Positions 24,183-36,041 of a stretch of 64,000 bases of DNA are shown piece by piece (position 1 is the stretch's first letter; every line of letters begins with the position of its first letter). Location of the stretch: contig OU612074.1 of NCBI GenBank assembly GCA_914767715.1, forward strand, positions 23,920,062 to 23,984,061. Direction: 5' to 3'. The notes under the pieces are model-generated. The model was not told the origin of the DNA, did not search any database, and saw only the letters and a list, made by a program, of their open reading frames with translations. Origin of the DNA: Membranipora membranacea (taxonomy: Eukaryota > Bryozoa > Gymnolaemata > Cheilostomatida > Membraniporidae). The translations under genes and the position numbers were made by a program.

Positions 24183-27100
24183 ATTGAAAGATTTTTTGGC
24201 AGAACAAGTATGCAAAGTGAGGGAATTGCAAACCTCAAAATTGTTTATTTATCTCTAAGAATATTGCTCTTTAAACAACACTAGTTTTCATGTTTCTGCC
24301 AACACCCCATCCCTTCCCAAGAGCCAGGTAACCTCCACCTTCACCCTTCAGGGTCTGCATCAGGTCTTCTTATTGATACACAACATTCGAAGGGGCGGAC
24401 ATGGCACAATAATATCGATGCTCGATTAGCTCTCTAGCATCACCATAAGTATACTTTTCCAGGTAGAAAAGCTTAGAACTGGCTGTTGGCCATTTTCGTT
24501 TAGATATAAAAGCATCAAATGAATTGGCCCAGCGATTGTACTTGAGCAAATCACCCTGAAATACTGATGGCTCCTCTAGAGGCATTTTACTAGCCTCTAT
24601 TGACTCTGCGATGGCATAATCCAACTCCTGTCTACGTGACATAGCATAATCTGATTCTATATTTGGAGTTGTGCCCCCTACTACATATGTACTAGAATGC
24701 CAGTTTGGTTCTGTTAACTGGGGTGATATACTGCTTTGATGCAAGTCCATGATAGGGGATGGGGGTCTGCGAATGTCATGTGGAGGTGAGCTAAAGTGAA
24801 CACCATGCGAAGGTACAGCAATACTAACATGTGACAACCATGGGTTACTATTGACAGCTGCTGCAACAGCAGTGGAAGCTACAGTCTGTGTATCGTGAGC
24901 AGCATTATTACGAACATGCATGCACAATAATATCGATGATGTCATCATGCTTACTAATATAGTCAAATCATGAAATGATAATAATTTAATATTTTATGCT
25001 AGTCCAGAGCTTTTGGGGGTTTGGAAACTAAGGTAACTAAATATATGACTACAGTTATTGTTTTAATATTATATTATAATAATGTTTACTTTGTTTACCG
25101 ATACATAGTCATTTATAGTTTGTAGCTTTAGTGTTATCATCACACTTAGCCTGAACACTGCTAGCTAGAATGTATATTGTATTTAGAGTGCACCGTTCTC
25201 ACTGAGTTTGTCACTTACTTCTATATATATTTTGTTCATCCAGCAAATAGAGCTTTAAATGTCGCATGCTTCGATATATATATACAGCTGGCAGTAAATA
25301 TTGGACATGTACTTTCTTCAGAATGCTATAGTGTTGTTGAATTTTGTACTTGCTCAAAGACTCCCCTCCCTCTCAACTTATATGACATACCAGATTCGAC
25401 CTGCTTTGATTTATAATAATTACCAACTATCGGCTAATGCATAGATAACTCTACCATAAGAAGCCGATTCATTTTGTTTTATTTGATCACGCCAGGGAGT
25501 TTGGGCGTCCCAAACACCTGACCTGACCACACTAGGGCATTTCATCTAACTTTGGTATGAAGTAACATTATCCCTGAGGACAACTCCTATATAATGTGAT
25601 GATTTGCCTAGTTTCACTAAGGGGGGGGGGGGGGTATAATCACTGCTGATATTAGCTCCGACTCTGATTGTAGGATGATTGTGATTCCCTGAATCACTTT
25701 GCTAAGTCGATGCTTCACGGTAACTGTCGTAATCGATGGTTTGATAAAAGCTTCACCCTCGTCGTCTCTACTAACGCTCGAGTCGGATTTAACGGAGAAC
25801 ATTCCTGGTAAGTTATCTCCACTCACTCACCCACTCACTATCGAATTTTGCATAAAAAGAGCATATACCTAAAATCATATGAGTCAGCGATACCTGCTAG
25901 GCTCTCGCTTTCAAATCACTCAGTCATTGATGGAACTATATACATTCTGAGTGAGCGATTTGGGAGCAATATTGTCTAATTGAAAGGCCAAGTGAGTGAT
26001 AATTTTAAGCTATGTGATAGCGATAACTTGCCTTAGTAAAGCATGGCTCTTTCTAATTGAAAGACCCCCTGACTCACATAGTTAAAGTGCTCAAGCGCTA
26101 CCTGGATTGTTGTTGTGGCAAGTCATTATCAACTTACAAGTGTGGTAGACAACGAAATGCCCATACCAGCAACCCAGGTGGGTCAGCGTTCGACAAACCG
26201 AACAATGTATGATGTCATGACAGCCTTGAAAAAATTGGGACTTTTTTCAAAACACAGATATATATTTGGTTGACTTGAGTAATGCAGACATCGTGAAGTC
26301 AGACTTGAAACCAGCTTCCAAATTGAGGGTTAGTCTGTACATCAGTTTATACTATATGTATATATGTGCTGTATCGTCCCAAGCCTGAGCTTAGACCCTA
26401 ATGAATATAGGCCCTATAGTGTGCCTGGTGGCAGATACTGGTGTATTATACACTTTACCTGTTATCTAAGCATTCACACAAGGCCACTAACTGAGCAGTG
26501 TAACGATCTCTCGAGTCTCCTCCTTACCAGCTGACGTATAAAAGAACTATATTATTATATAATATTTATATATATCATATTATATATTATATTATTACAT
26601 AATCAGGGCCGACGCTCCAATCATGGCACAAGTGTGGGAGCATGGTTTTGCCTTTGATTCTATTCAACAAGGGTAAGATGGGTGTTGTTGACCCGCCCAC
26701 AAGAGCAGCTGGTTACTATAGCCTGAGTTCCTATTCGTTATCAGGCTATTCTAACTAACTACTGCACGAGTTGGAGTGGTCTCCTGTCCCACCCTCAAAC
26801 TGGCTACCGACTGCTGCTGAGTGCTTCACTTTGCGGTGGCTCACTGTTGTAACAGTTACGCAACGTAACAGTCGTTACGCAATCAAACGTCAACTCCGCT
26901 ACTCCACCCACAATCATTTCAGCATACTGATGGCAACGTGATCAATTTGAATGGTTTTGGCTGACATTTTTGTCCTTGTCAATCCGAAACCTTATTCATA
27001 AGATGAGTGATGTGGTGTAGTTATGGAGTTGACCAGTGAATGTGTATTCGGAGCTTAAACCTTTTCTGTTTTATAACGACCCTCACTGACGACGTTCATC

Positions 27101-30100
27101 TATTCCACAGGGCGGACGCTCCTATCATAGCCCAAGTATGGGAACATTATGTCGACTATGACCTGGAATCTGGATTAGGGTATAAATATCATCTCCAGTT
27201 TTTATTAGGATGAGTCACGACTCCCCCGCCCCCCTCCTCTGCTATAATAACCATGATAGTATACCTCCAGTCCTGAGGCTAGGTATCCCTTTAGTGGGTT
27301 GTGGATCTCAGCTACAGTTAACACCTGATATATATGCTATATGGTTTCTGGTAGGGGGAAAGTTAATATTGATAAGTAGCCCCCCCCCCCCCCCCCACTC
27401 CATACATGGTTGTGCTTTTGGTGGCTCGCCTCATTTGTGCAGTTGTTCGAGCAGCTATATGGTGATGAGGTGATGAGGTATACTCTTGGTTATTATAACA
27501 GTTAATCAGTTTTGACTCATATAACCACACACAGTCAGGTTCTGATTTATCCCCCCGTTTGTCCCCCCTGTCTGTCTGTCTGTGATCTTAACTGGTGACG
27601 TTGTGTAGCTTGGTAAGATGCTGCTGATACCCACCAATCGTGTCACAAAGATTCCAGTGTTTTATCTATGATTATTTGTGGACCAACTGATCTCTGCACT
27701 CACATCTTACTAACTTAACTGGACAACCTCCTCTCCTCCTTCCAAAGCCCTGAGAATATAAATTATGTATTTGAATTCATGCAAAGTTTTATCAAATCTA
27801 GAAATTAGCCGAATTAACGTAGCAAACTTTCAGGGGAAAAGATTGTTTAATATTTTTGGAGATGGAGAATAGAACGGGTCATATCTAGATAGCAAATAAG
27901 ACCAAGGGCACAGACAGTTATGATTTAAGTTCACTTTATTCACTCTGACCCCGTCCTGTCCAGGCTTGAACTAAATAGAATATACAGAGTGATTCTTTTC
28001 TTTAATTTTTATTGTAATGAGGCATGAGGCTGGTCTGTAAATCATTGTAACACAAACACTGGAATCTGATATGACACAGTTTGCATGTTGTGTAGATTAT
28101 TAATGTCTTCAAATTGTTTAAAAAAATAACGGCCAGCAAATGTGAGATACAATTGATATCTAAGAGATCAGGTGTTTCTATTCTCATTCCTAATTTTGAT
28201 CTCACGTTAATTTGCCAATATTTGTTTACTGATTTTGACATGAGTAGTTTAGGGCTCTATGTTTGTGACACTTTGCTGACCTTCCTATCTTTTACTCGAC
28301 TCCTCAGCTTCGACGCTCCGATATTCTCTCAGATATGGGAGGAGTATGTGAACTTCGACCTTGAGCGTGACCTCTCAGGGTAACTTATCCTACAGCTGGT
28401 GTTTAGATTAGAGATCACAGATTACCACCACAGATTTCAGCCAGTTTTACTCAGTTAGTCGTTTGATTTGGAGCCAAATATAAATTACTTTTCCTGCAAA
28501 CATTCTAGTTTAAAATGAATATAAAATGTTCCTTAGTAACATTAATGATGGTCACAAATTTCTCGATTTTAAACAAAGAGGTTCCCAACTCCTCCTGTAG
28601 CTGTGTGTTATCTCCCCTGGCTGTGGGTTATCTCCCCGGCTGTGGGATATCTCCCCTGGCTGTGGGTTATCTCCCCTGGCTGTGGGTTATCTCTTCTGGC
28701 TGTGGTATTTTCTTACTTTCTATGCTCACTGGTACCCTTATTATGATTCACACAGCTGATTGCTTGGTTTGACTGTATACTAACTAATACTAACATACTG
28801 CTAACGCTTATACAGCAGCTTATCGTCATTATTGAGCAGCTTGTTTGCTTTTTCTATTTTATTGCAACTCAATCATACTTGTGATGATCAAAGGCTTAAT
28901 GTTAAACAATTTATTGACTAGTGCTTCAAGCCAAGGAGACAAATTCATACTTTAACTGTGAATGTTTAAGCAAGGAATTAACTCCTTGGTTTAACTTTTT
29001 AACTCCTTGGTTTAAGTGAAGAGAAAAGCATTATATTGATTACCTTCCTTGCTCAGCTACCCTCCCTATGAAATATGAATTTAATGTTTAAAAGTTGCAT
29101 GTCAGTGTCTGTAGCCTGAGATTTCTGCTTACAGATACACTGAGGAGGGTAACTGTAAAGGCCCCGTATCACAGAGAGAACTTAGGCCTATAAGATTACA
29201 GTGGGACATACCTAACGCGTGCCTCGATGTTATGGAGTCCAGTCTACGAGTGGCTCAGGCTATCGCTGCTGATGTAGATCTTCATATTCAGGTTTGCCCT
29301 TCATGCGATTCGATTAATTATCATATATCTCACATTTCAAAGATTTATTTGGTTTATACTGGGGAGGTTTCAGATAAAGTCTGCTTTGATGCTGGTATAG
29401 GACAGTTTGATACTCTTAGCCAAGCGTGTTGCATAATTTGATGCTCAACATCCTCAGAAATAGCTAGATCAACCTTGCTCCTATTTGCCTGTGGAATTCC
29501 CCCCCCTCCCATGAGAGCCGCGGGCTATGCAAGCGGATTGGATTAAATTTGATCCAGGTAGAAGTATGCTGTATGTTAGAGTTTTATATTGTTATCTCGT
29601 ATCACATTACGAGGTGCCTGTAACAGGTGATGATGCCTATACTTATAGGTACATTCTGAGTTTGGTAAAGGAATAATAAAGAAATGTAGGATATCTCCAG
29701 ATGCCTTCATACAGATGGCTCTACAGCTAGCTTATTATAGGGTAAATAAGTTTAGGAGTTACATTAGCCTTAGGTTACATAATATATACCGTAGTGCGGG
29801 CCCCTGTGTAGGACCTCTCACATCACACTCATAACAGGGTATGGTACATGAGGCACACTGATTTATATTTCTATGTATGATTTCTTGCTGCCGTTATACT
29901 CTTGGCACCAAACTCTATTGGGCCAGGCTGATGCTGCCTCATGCTGGTTTATATTCTTGTGCTGCTTCTTCAAACTTGACGTAACACCAGCAATCTCCAA
30001 ATTTTACTCTGTGTAGTCACTCTAAATCACATCCCAGCCCTCTCCATCTCTTTATATTATTATTGATAATCAAACTTGGTAAATTAAAATTTGATTTATA

Positions 30101-33100
30101 TGTATCAGAGAAAGTTTTATATTGTCACTAGCTTATTCAATAAGCAGCATTACGACACTTTGGATGTCACTCAATTATATAAGACGCACCACTCTCTCCT
30201 GCTTATCATCAATATTATATGGTGGATGTGAGATGATAATTTTTATCATTATATTATTGTTATAATGAATATTTTATTATTTGTCTTACGCTTATAATTA
30301 TAATTATCAGGACGCCGGTAAGTTCTGTCTGACCTATGAGGCGTCTATGACCCGATTATTCCGTGAAGGTTGTACAGAGACTGTTAGGTCGTGTACTATC
30401 GAATCTGCTGACTTCTGTAAAGCTGTCGAGTCGGCAGATAAAACAGACTCTGCTCAGCTAAAGAAACTTTTACAACTTGCGTGTGAGCGGCATCAGAACG
30501 GATATCGAGACTCTATGACTGGTAAAGGTATGTGTGTCCTGTACCCTAAATAAGTATCAGTACAAGTGGGTCTGCTCCAAACACTTAATATACTTTGTAT
30601 ATTAAGTCTATGGTCTGCTCTCAGACTACCACTTAGTCACTAGGCTAAAGTTACATCGTGAGTGTACTAATAGCAATGACTATAACATGACACTCCCGCT
30701 GTTCCCAGTCCACAGTAACTCAAGCGTGAAAACGAGTGTTTTCATTTTAGGCTGCTGCGCTCCGCTTGCTCTGTTTATATAAGATTACAATGGAGCAATG
30801 GTTTCTTTCTGCAGACATAGCCGTCCTTATTTCAGATTTACCCAAGAATGGTTCATGCAAACCTCTTGATTTTTTTCATGTGTGTTACAAGGACATATGG
30901 GCCACAGTCTAGGCATTTATTCATATAGTCAGTCAATGGATTTTGCAGATATATTTGATTTAGTGGCTAACATTGCTTTGTGAGATGATTAAGACAAGGT
31001 ACACACAATACTAGATAGCCCTTACATCAAACAAAGTTTCCTATGACCAACAGTCATTCTAAGCTGACCAAAGGAAGGTGTCAGATTTATGAACTTTGTC
31101 ATTCACAAGCTGAAAACTAGATAAAAACAGCCCAAAAACAGCCTTCTTTTCTCCCTCCCCTCCGACAAAATTCTTTTTGTGAACCATGAAAATAATCATT
31201 ATTACCAATCACTAGCCCTGTTCACGCGGCCACGGGTTTTGTTTTATTTTGGTTTTGTAAACAAAACCCGTGGCCGTGTGAACAGGGCTAACCAATCACC
31301 TCAATCAAGATATTGACTTGAGAACAATTGCTCCAATTTAAGAGGTAAATGTGGCTATAGAGACTGCCCAAAAAGTTTCCAGTTCATAGCGCCATATGGA
31401 CATATCTCTTCTATACATATGCTAAGCAAAAATTACCCAACCATCTGCATGAATGATGGGGCCTGTATTTTAGATTGAGCTTAGCGTTATAACATGAAAA
31501 CTCAGGTCCATACTCTAGTACTCAACTACATCAGTGAAACTCCACCCATAATCTCAGCTATCATATAGTTAACCTACCAGCCGTTTAGTCGCTGGCAAAA
31601 CAGTAAGTGGTAAGATCACCACAGTTGCATTTATATCACCTTCCCTTGGTAGTCAAACTATCGTTAGTCATGTTTCCCCTCAAACGCTATGATAAGGCCA
31701 ATGTCACTTAGTTGATCCTACAGTGTACTTTATAGTTTTTTACAAAATCTTGAAATAAGATCCTACGCTATCCTCTCGAGTAAGATCCTACTAAATCGAT
31801 ACTCAAAAATTTGAATTCATTTTCAAAGAAACTGATCTGTGCATTGACATAGACGGCACTTATTCAGTAATATTGATAGTCCATGTTTAGATGTGCTAAG
31901 TGACTGTGGTGCACAAATGGACAAGATTTGATGCCACAAAACAGAAAGCTTCTCCAAGTCACCCACTGCTAACACATTTCAATACTACTCTCTAGGAGGC
32001 CGTCAAATTCATTTGGATTTTTTATCACCCTGAAGACTGAAATAACTAGATAACACATTTATTTACATGGATCTACTTTAAGACATGTAAATACTAGTTT
32101 TTGATGTAAAGAGAACAGTTTATCTGAGGAAGTCTTGTGTGTCAAAACATCTTAAAGTTTGTAAATATTGCTAAAAAAAATCCTCAAAACTCAAAATCAC
32201 TTGTTAGTAATCATCACATGATTTTGATTTTTACATCATTGAGATGCCTGAAATGTCTAGATCTAAAATATTTTTATTTGAAGTTTCAGTGAAATTTGGA
32301 AATACATAATTTCATAAAAAACAAACAGGCCACCTGTGTAAATTTTGAATTTCCTATTGAAATTCTATTGAAAGCCACAAATCATAAAGCTCATAATTGA
32401 AGCGTAACACTTGTTTTCATGCGGCCAGCGCTTGCCTATTCAACTGAAGACCGCAGTTTGATAGGAGTGTCATCTTAGTATTTATAATCTTTGCTAGTAG
32501 GTTTCTAATGGTTTTAGTGTCTGGATAGTACACTTCAGCATATTCACTGTAGGCTGTAGAAAGTTTTGTTGACATAAGTAAGTTTTGTGTAGCTAGACAA
32601 TCAAACATATTGTTATATAAGTTAATCGCTTGATAAAATTATCCAATGTAAGCTGCGTATAGTTCTTTGCATCAATCTGGAGTAAATGCGGCAGCTGAGC
32701 AGCAGCAACAGCTTCTCATGAGGATACAACATCACGAATTGCTCAAACCACGGCCTTACAACCCCACCCCCCTCTCTCTTATTAAGGACGAATGTTATTT
32801 ATATTATACAGGTATTGATCGTCACATGTTCTGTCTGTATGTGGTATCTAAGTATCTGGGTAACGAGTCTCCTTTCCTCAAAGAAGTGCTCAGTGAGCCA
32901 TGGAGACTTAGTACCAGTCAGGTAATTATCTCCCCCGATTAGTCACACTTTACAAGTACCCGTTACACCTTACTATCTTATATTATATTGAGTTTAAGAA
33001 TATTGATAAAATGCTTAAACTTCCGCCTACCATCCATTTAGATCTTTCCAACGCAGCCTAGTTTTGCCGCGAAGCAAGGCTAACGACAAAAATTGAAATC

Positions 33101-34147
33101 AAAATTATATTCTGAATATATGCAGCATGTTCTAACCAATATGCCATAGGGTATGGTTCTATAAGTATATTATTTTGTGTAATGTTTATTTTTGTGGCAA
33201 TTGTTGAGGAACCGTGATTACTGGATGATTTTGATATCATCATCATCATCATCTGTAACGTTCTATTCTAAATTCATAGCTCATCAAAAATTAAGATTTC
33301 TAGTTTTTGTTTTTTGACAGACCCCTCACTCACAGATGAATAAGATAAACTTAGCTAAGTACCCAGACCATGTGTGTACGGGCGGTGGGTTCGGCCCCGT
33401 CTCAGAAGATGGATACGGAGTCTCTTATATAATAGCTGGCGAGGATATGATATTCTTCCATGTGTCGAGTAAAATCTCATGTCAAAATACGGTAAGTAAG
33501 AATATCTAACGTCAAAATACGGTAAGTGAGAATATCTAACGTCAGAAAACGGTAAGTATGAAAATCTCATGTCAGAAAACGGTGAGTAAGAATATCTAAC
33601 GGCAAAATACGTTGAGTAAGAAAATCTCATGTCAAAATACGCTAAGTAAGAAAGTCTTTTGTCTAAGTAAGATAAGTAATAAAATGTCATGTGTTTATAA
33701 AGTAAGTTATGACGTCATGTCATAATGAAGAAGATAGTAAACTATTATAATGAGGTAGATAGTACTACAGCCAGAAGTTATCCTGTGACAGATTCATGAT
33801 AGAATAGAGGGACTAAGACTTTATATAGTTACACACAAATAGACACCTGACCCTGACTACCTCTTGTTGTGTTGACCTATCTTATCCTCACTGTGACTTG
33901 ACTGTTGTTATTTACTACGCCTGTACTATGCTAGAGATCTAGTGAGAAGAGTCCATGATGACTGAATATCTTTTCTATTAAACATAACATCATCAGTATG
34001 AACTCTCATCAAACTAAATGAGCTTATTGATTATTATATATATTTGTAGAGCTCGTTGATTATTATTTATATTTGTAGAGCTCAAAGGAGTTTGGGAGAA
34101 AGATCACACAGGCTATGGCTGATGTACGACAAATCTGCGGACAATAA
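23367..34147 (+). CDS. CPT1: Carnitine O-palmitoyltransferase 1, C-terminal half
   Basis: CPT1 moves long-chain acyl groups from CoA to carnitine at the outer mitochondrial membrane, the gate to beta-oxidation. Exons: 23367-23572 (or copy 23781-23986), 25674-25807, one of 26607-26672 / 27111-27179 / 28308-28379, 29135-29291, 29649-29741, 30311-30527, 32812-32921, 33321-33491, and 34079-34147 with stop TAA. Family signatures in order are [27 protein letters not shown] with the catalytic His at 25800-25802, [79 protein letters not shown], and [16 protein letters not shown]. About 406 residues are present of a usual 770 or so. The N-terminal half with its membrane segments is not found upstream. 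The first exon carries a frameshift in both copies. A possible poly(A) signal AATAAA lies at 34397. Family assignment is certain; whether this locus makes a full enzyme is not. Confidence 0.9.
24370..24966 (-). mobile_element. BEL/Pao-like gag fragment
   Basis: A 198-codon minus-strand frame ends in a segment of the type found in BEL/Pao LTR-retrotransposon gag proteins (DUF1759-like). It has a small hydrophobic/Phe motif before [13 protein letters not shown] and a later [18 protein letters not shown] block. No zinc knuckle, protease, RT or LTR is seen nearby. It is a broken remnant lying in the first visible CPT1 intron, in antisense to the host gene. Confidence 0.6.
25621..25634. repeat. 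Poly-G tract
   Basis: Fourteen consecutive G lie about 40 bp upstream of the CPT1 exon that starts at 25674. A similar poly-C tract of 17 bases is at 27380-27396. Such runs are length-unstable and prone to sequencing error. Confidence 0.9.
25674..25807 (+). CDS. CPT1: CPT1 exon with catalytic histidine
   Basis: This exon enters in phase 0 and leaves in phase 2 (TCC TG|GTAAGT). It codes [20 protein letters not shown], then [17 protein letters not shown]. The CAT codon at 25800-25802 aligns with the catalytic His of the carnitine acyltransferase family. The next residue, normally Trp of the HSWADAP motif, is completed by whichever of the three following exons is used. Confidence 0.9.
26607..26672 (+). 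CDS. CPT1: CPT1 alternative exon 1 of 3
   Basis: This 66-bp exon (phase 2 in, phase 2 out) follows ATAATCAG and precedes GTAAGATGG. Joined to the catalytic exon it gives [21 protein letters not shown] and an Ile-Gln-Gln-Gly end. This is the closest of the three to the standard CPT1 length of 22 residues in this segment. Two homologous exons follow in tandem. Confidence 0.85.
27111..27179 (+). CDS. CPT1: CPT1 alternative exon 2 of 3
   Basis: This 69-bp exon has the same phase, after TTCCACAG and before GTATAAAT. It codes [18 protein letters not shown] followed by ESGLG, one residue longer than exon 1 of the set. It keeps Trp in HSWADAP. The start of the exon matches the first alternative almost exactly; the end differs. 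Confidence 0.85.
28308..28379 (+). CDS. CPT1: CPT1 alternative exon 3 of 3
   Basis: This 72-bp exon has the same phase, after CTCCTCAG and before GTAACTT. It codes [18 protein letters not shown] followed by ERDLSG. Its first base is C, so the residue after the catalytic His-Ser becomes Cys instead of Trp, and Ala of ADAP becomes Phe. This would be the most divergent active-site variant, or a decaying copy. Confidence 0.8.
28598..28705. repeat. 20-bp tandem repeat, about 5 units
   Basis: Units of GGCTGTGGGTTATCTCCCCT repeat with small losses in the intron after the third alternative CPT1 exon. Confidence 0.85.
30528..32811 (+). other. CPT1 intron
   Basis: No exon is recognised here. The intron contains a 78-bp hairpin element at 31213-31290. 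A short minus-strand open frame (32608-32417) resembles nothing known to me. The remainder shows no clear structure. Confidence 0.6.
31213..31290. mobile_element. 78-bp hairpin MITE with 9-bp target duplication
   Basis: The two arms are inverted copies for about 32 bp with one mismatch, from TAGCCCTGTTCAC on the left to GTGAACAGGGCTA on the right, joined by a short T-rich loop. ACCAATCAC stands directly on both outer sides (31204-31212 and 31291-31299), a clean 9-bp direct repeat. Together these mark a miniature inverted-repeat transposon. A 9-bp duplication fits Mutator-like elements, but that class is inference. Confidence 0.85.
33481..33690. repeat. 30-bp repeat duplicating a CPT1 5' splice site
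   Basis: The exon end and donor GTCAAAATACGGTAAGTAAG is repeated about six to seven times with drift, each unit followed by AATATCTAAC or AAAATCTCAT. Several units keep an exact GGTAAGT at 33491, 33521 and 33551; others read GGTGAGT. The first copy is the true exon end by frame and family homology. Confidence 0.85.
34024..34080 (+). repeat. Duplicated 3' splice site before last CPT1 exon
   Basis: A segment of the form TTGATTATTAT...TTTGTAGAGCTC occurs twice in a row, giving two TTTGTAG|AGCTC acceptors about 28 bp apart. Only the second continues into [13 protein letters not shown]. Use of the first would add codons or shift frame. Confidence 0.7.
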
Positions 34148-36000
34148 CCACACTTCTCTCTATGGACAGTATACATTGGTATCTTAGTAACATGGACTGA
34201 TAACTGGTATCTTAGTACATATAAGTGATTCCAACTGTCTGCGGTCTTGTGTATCACCTGCATTTCACTCACACACCAGTGAAGAGAGTCGCCAGTGGAG
34301 TGACTCACCAGAGTTGTGACTCACCAGTGGAGTATTGCTATCGTTGGCTGGTTATGTCATTCTCTGCTGGAATCGAGGTTCACCAAGTTATTAGGAAATA
34401 AAAGAGACCTAGAAGAGTAGGATTCTAGTACCCTACATTTTCAAAGCTTGAATATGGGCTTTTTTGTCAATGCACAATATATTCCAAACAATATAACTCA
34501 GTAATATATATGCCAGTTAAATAATTGCCTGTGTCTGTCTGTGCCATGACATTGTAAAATGGCCGCCATGTGAGTCGACATGAAGCACCAGTTACCATGG
34601 AAATAATTGATATAGTATCTTTATCTTTTTTTAGTTCCGTTTTTGATGCCGTAGAACATCTTCCCAAAGTTTTATTGATTGTAGCCTTTGGTAGAATTGG
34701 CCACTAACCAACAAACCACTGTCAAAGGAGAAATAGGACATTCTACACAATATAATAAGTACCATATGTTCCCTACGGATAGACAATATAATAGGTACCA
34801 TATATCCCCTACGGATAGACCATGACATCATTTCAGTTATAATATCGTTCATCTACTTCATAGTTTTGCCATGCCGTGTTTTCTGCTGAATGTAACCAAA
34901 GAATTACTTCGCTATGGGGTATAAATAATATTATATTATAATACTCTGGGGTATAATATAATAATATGGTGTATAATATTATATAATACAGTACTATTGT
35001 GTATAAGTGATATAATACTGATCACTAATAGATGACTTGTGACTGTTTGCTGAGTAGATCTCTATTATCACACTGAATAGCCTCCTGCCGCTCTCAGAGG
35101 CCCCTCCCCCTCCACGGGGTCTGTATGTATAACCAGAAGTAAGAGGGGTAACTCCTTCTAACTAATCCGCTCATTTCACTTCATTATTGTGATTCTGTGT
35201 TCGTTTTTTGCATCAGTTTGTGTAAAATCAAGGTTTTTCTATGAAACACTTTATAAGAATATGATCCAATAAAATTTGGTTGATGGATGAGGTTTTATCC
35301 TGTATTTTTTGTTTGCAGTCAAGATATGAACTGCAATGTTTAGTTAGGTGAACAAACAAACACACAGAGTACTGACAGTGTGCTTAGTCAATAGGCATTC
35401 CAAAATGTCCTAAATAATTACTCGGCTTTTTCAATGCACTTAATATTTCTATTGAGGTTTCTTTGACAAACATTGCTAGTGAAAGCACCCTTTTGTTCTA
35501 TGGCTGAGCTGTATGGCAAGCTTAACTAGCTAGATGAAGGATGAGTAACTGGTCTTTGGTCTTTGTCTGTAAGTTTAGTTAGCAGTTTGTCATCCTACAC
35601 TGCCGGGCTAACATCTCCTCTCCTCTTCGCTGTGCTCTCTACTACACTACTTGTGTAAGTCTTTCAGGCAAATAATTGTTCATTTTCATCTTTTCGTCTG
35701 TTGACGGCTTGTTGTGTGGGAAAGTTGTGCTTGTTAATACCAGCTTAGCCTAATTAGCTTATTCAATGAATTTTTTATTATGGTACCAAACTTATCCTAT
35801 TCAATTATCAGATTGCAGTAAAGTAAATGTGATAGGAGTTCAAATCCCGCTATATTTTATTCTAGTTAGAGAGGATTGCTACTGGTTTCTACTTCTAAAT
35901 TAAACATTGAATAGACTAGGGGATACGGCATTATATCAGCACTGCAAATCGGGACCGCAACCTGACCATTTTTACCATATTATTTGTGATTTGTTTTCAG
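34148..36000 (+). other. Intergenic spacer between CPT1 and the nucleoplasmin-like gene
   Basis: I see no exons of known families. It holds an AATAAA at 34397 that could end CPT1 and an AT-rich microsatellite-like patch near 34,920-35,010. The promoter or first noncoding exon of the next gene probably lies in its right part. Confidence 0.5.
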
Positions 36001-36041
36001 GTTTGTCTCCCCCATTTATCCAAACAAACTCGACAGTAACA

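Noticed and set aside
25617-25826. Minus-strand 69-codon frame
   Set aside because: It is the antisense of the CPT1 exon at 25674-25807.
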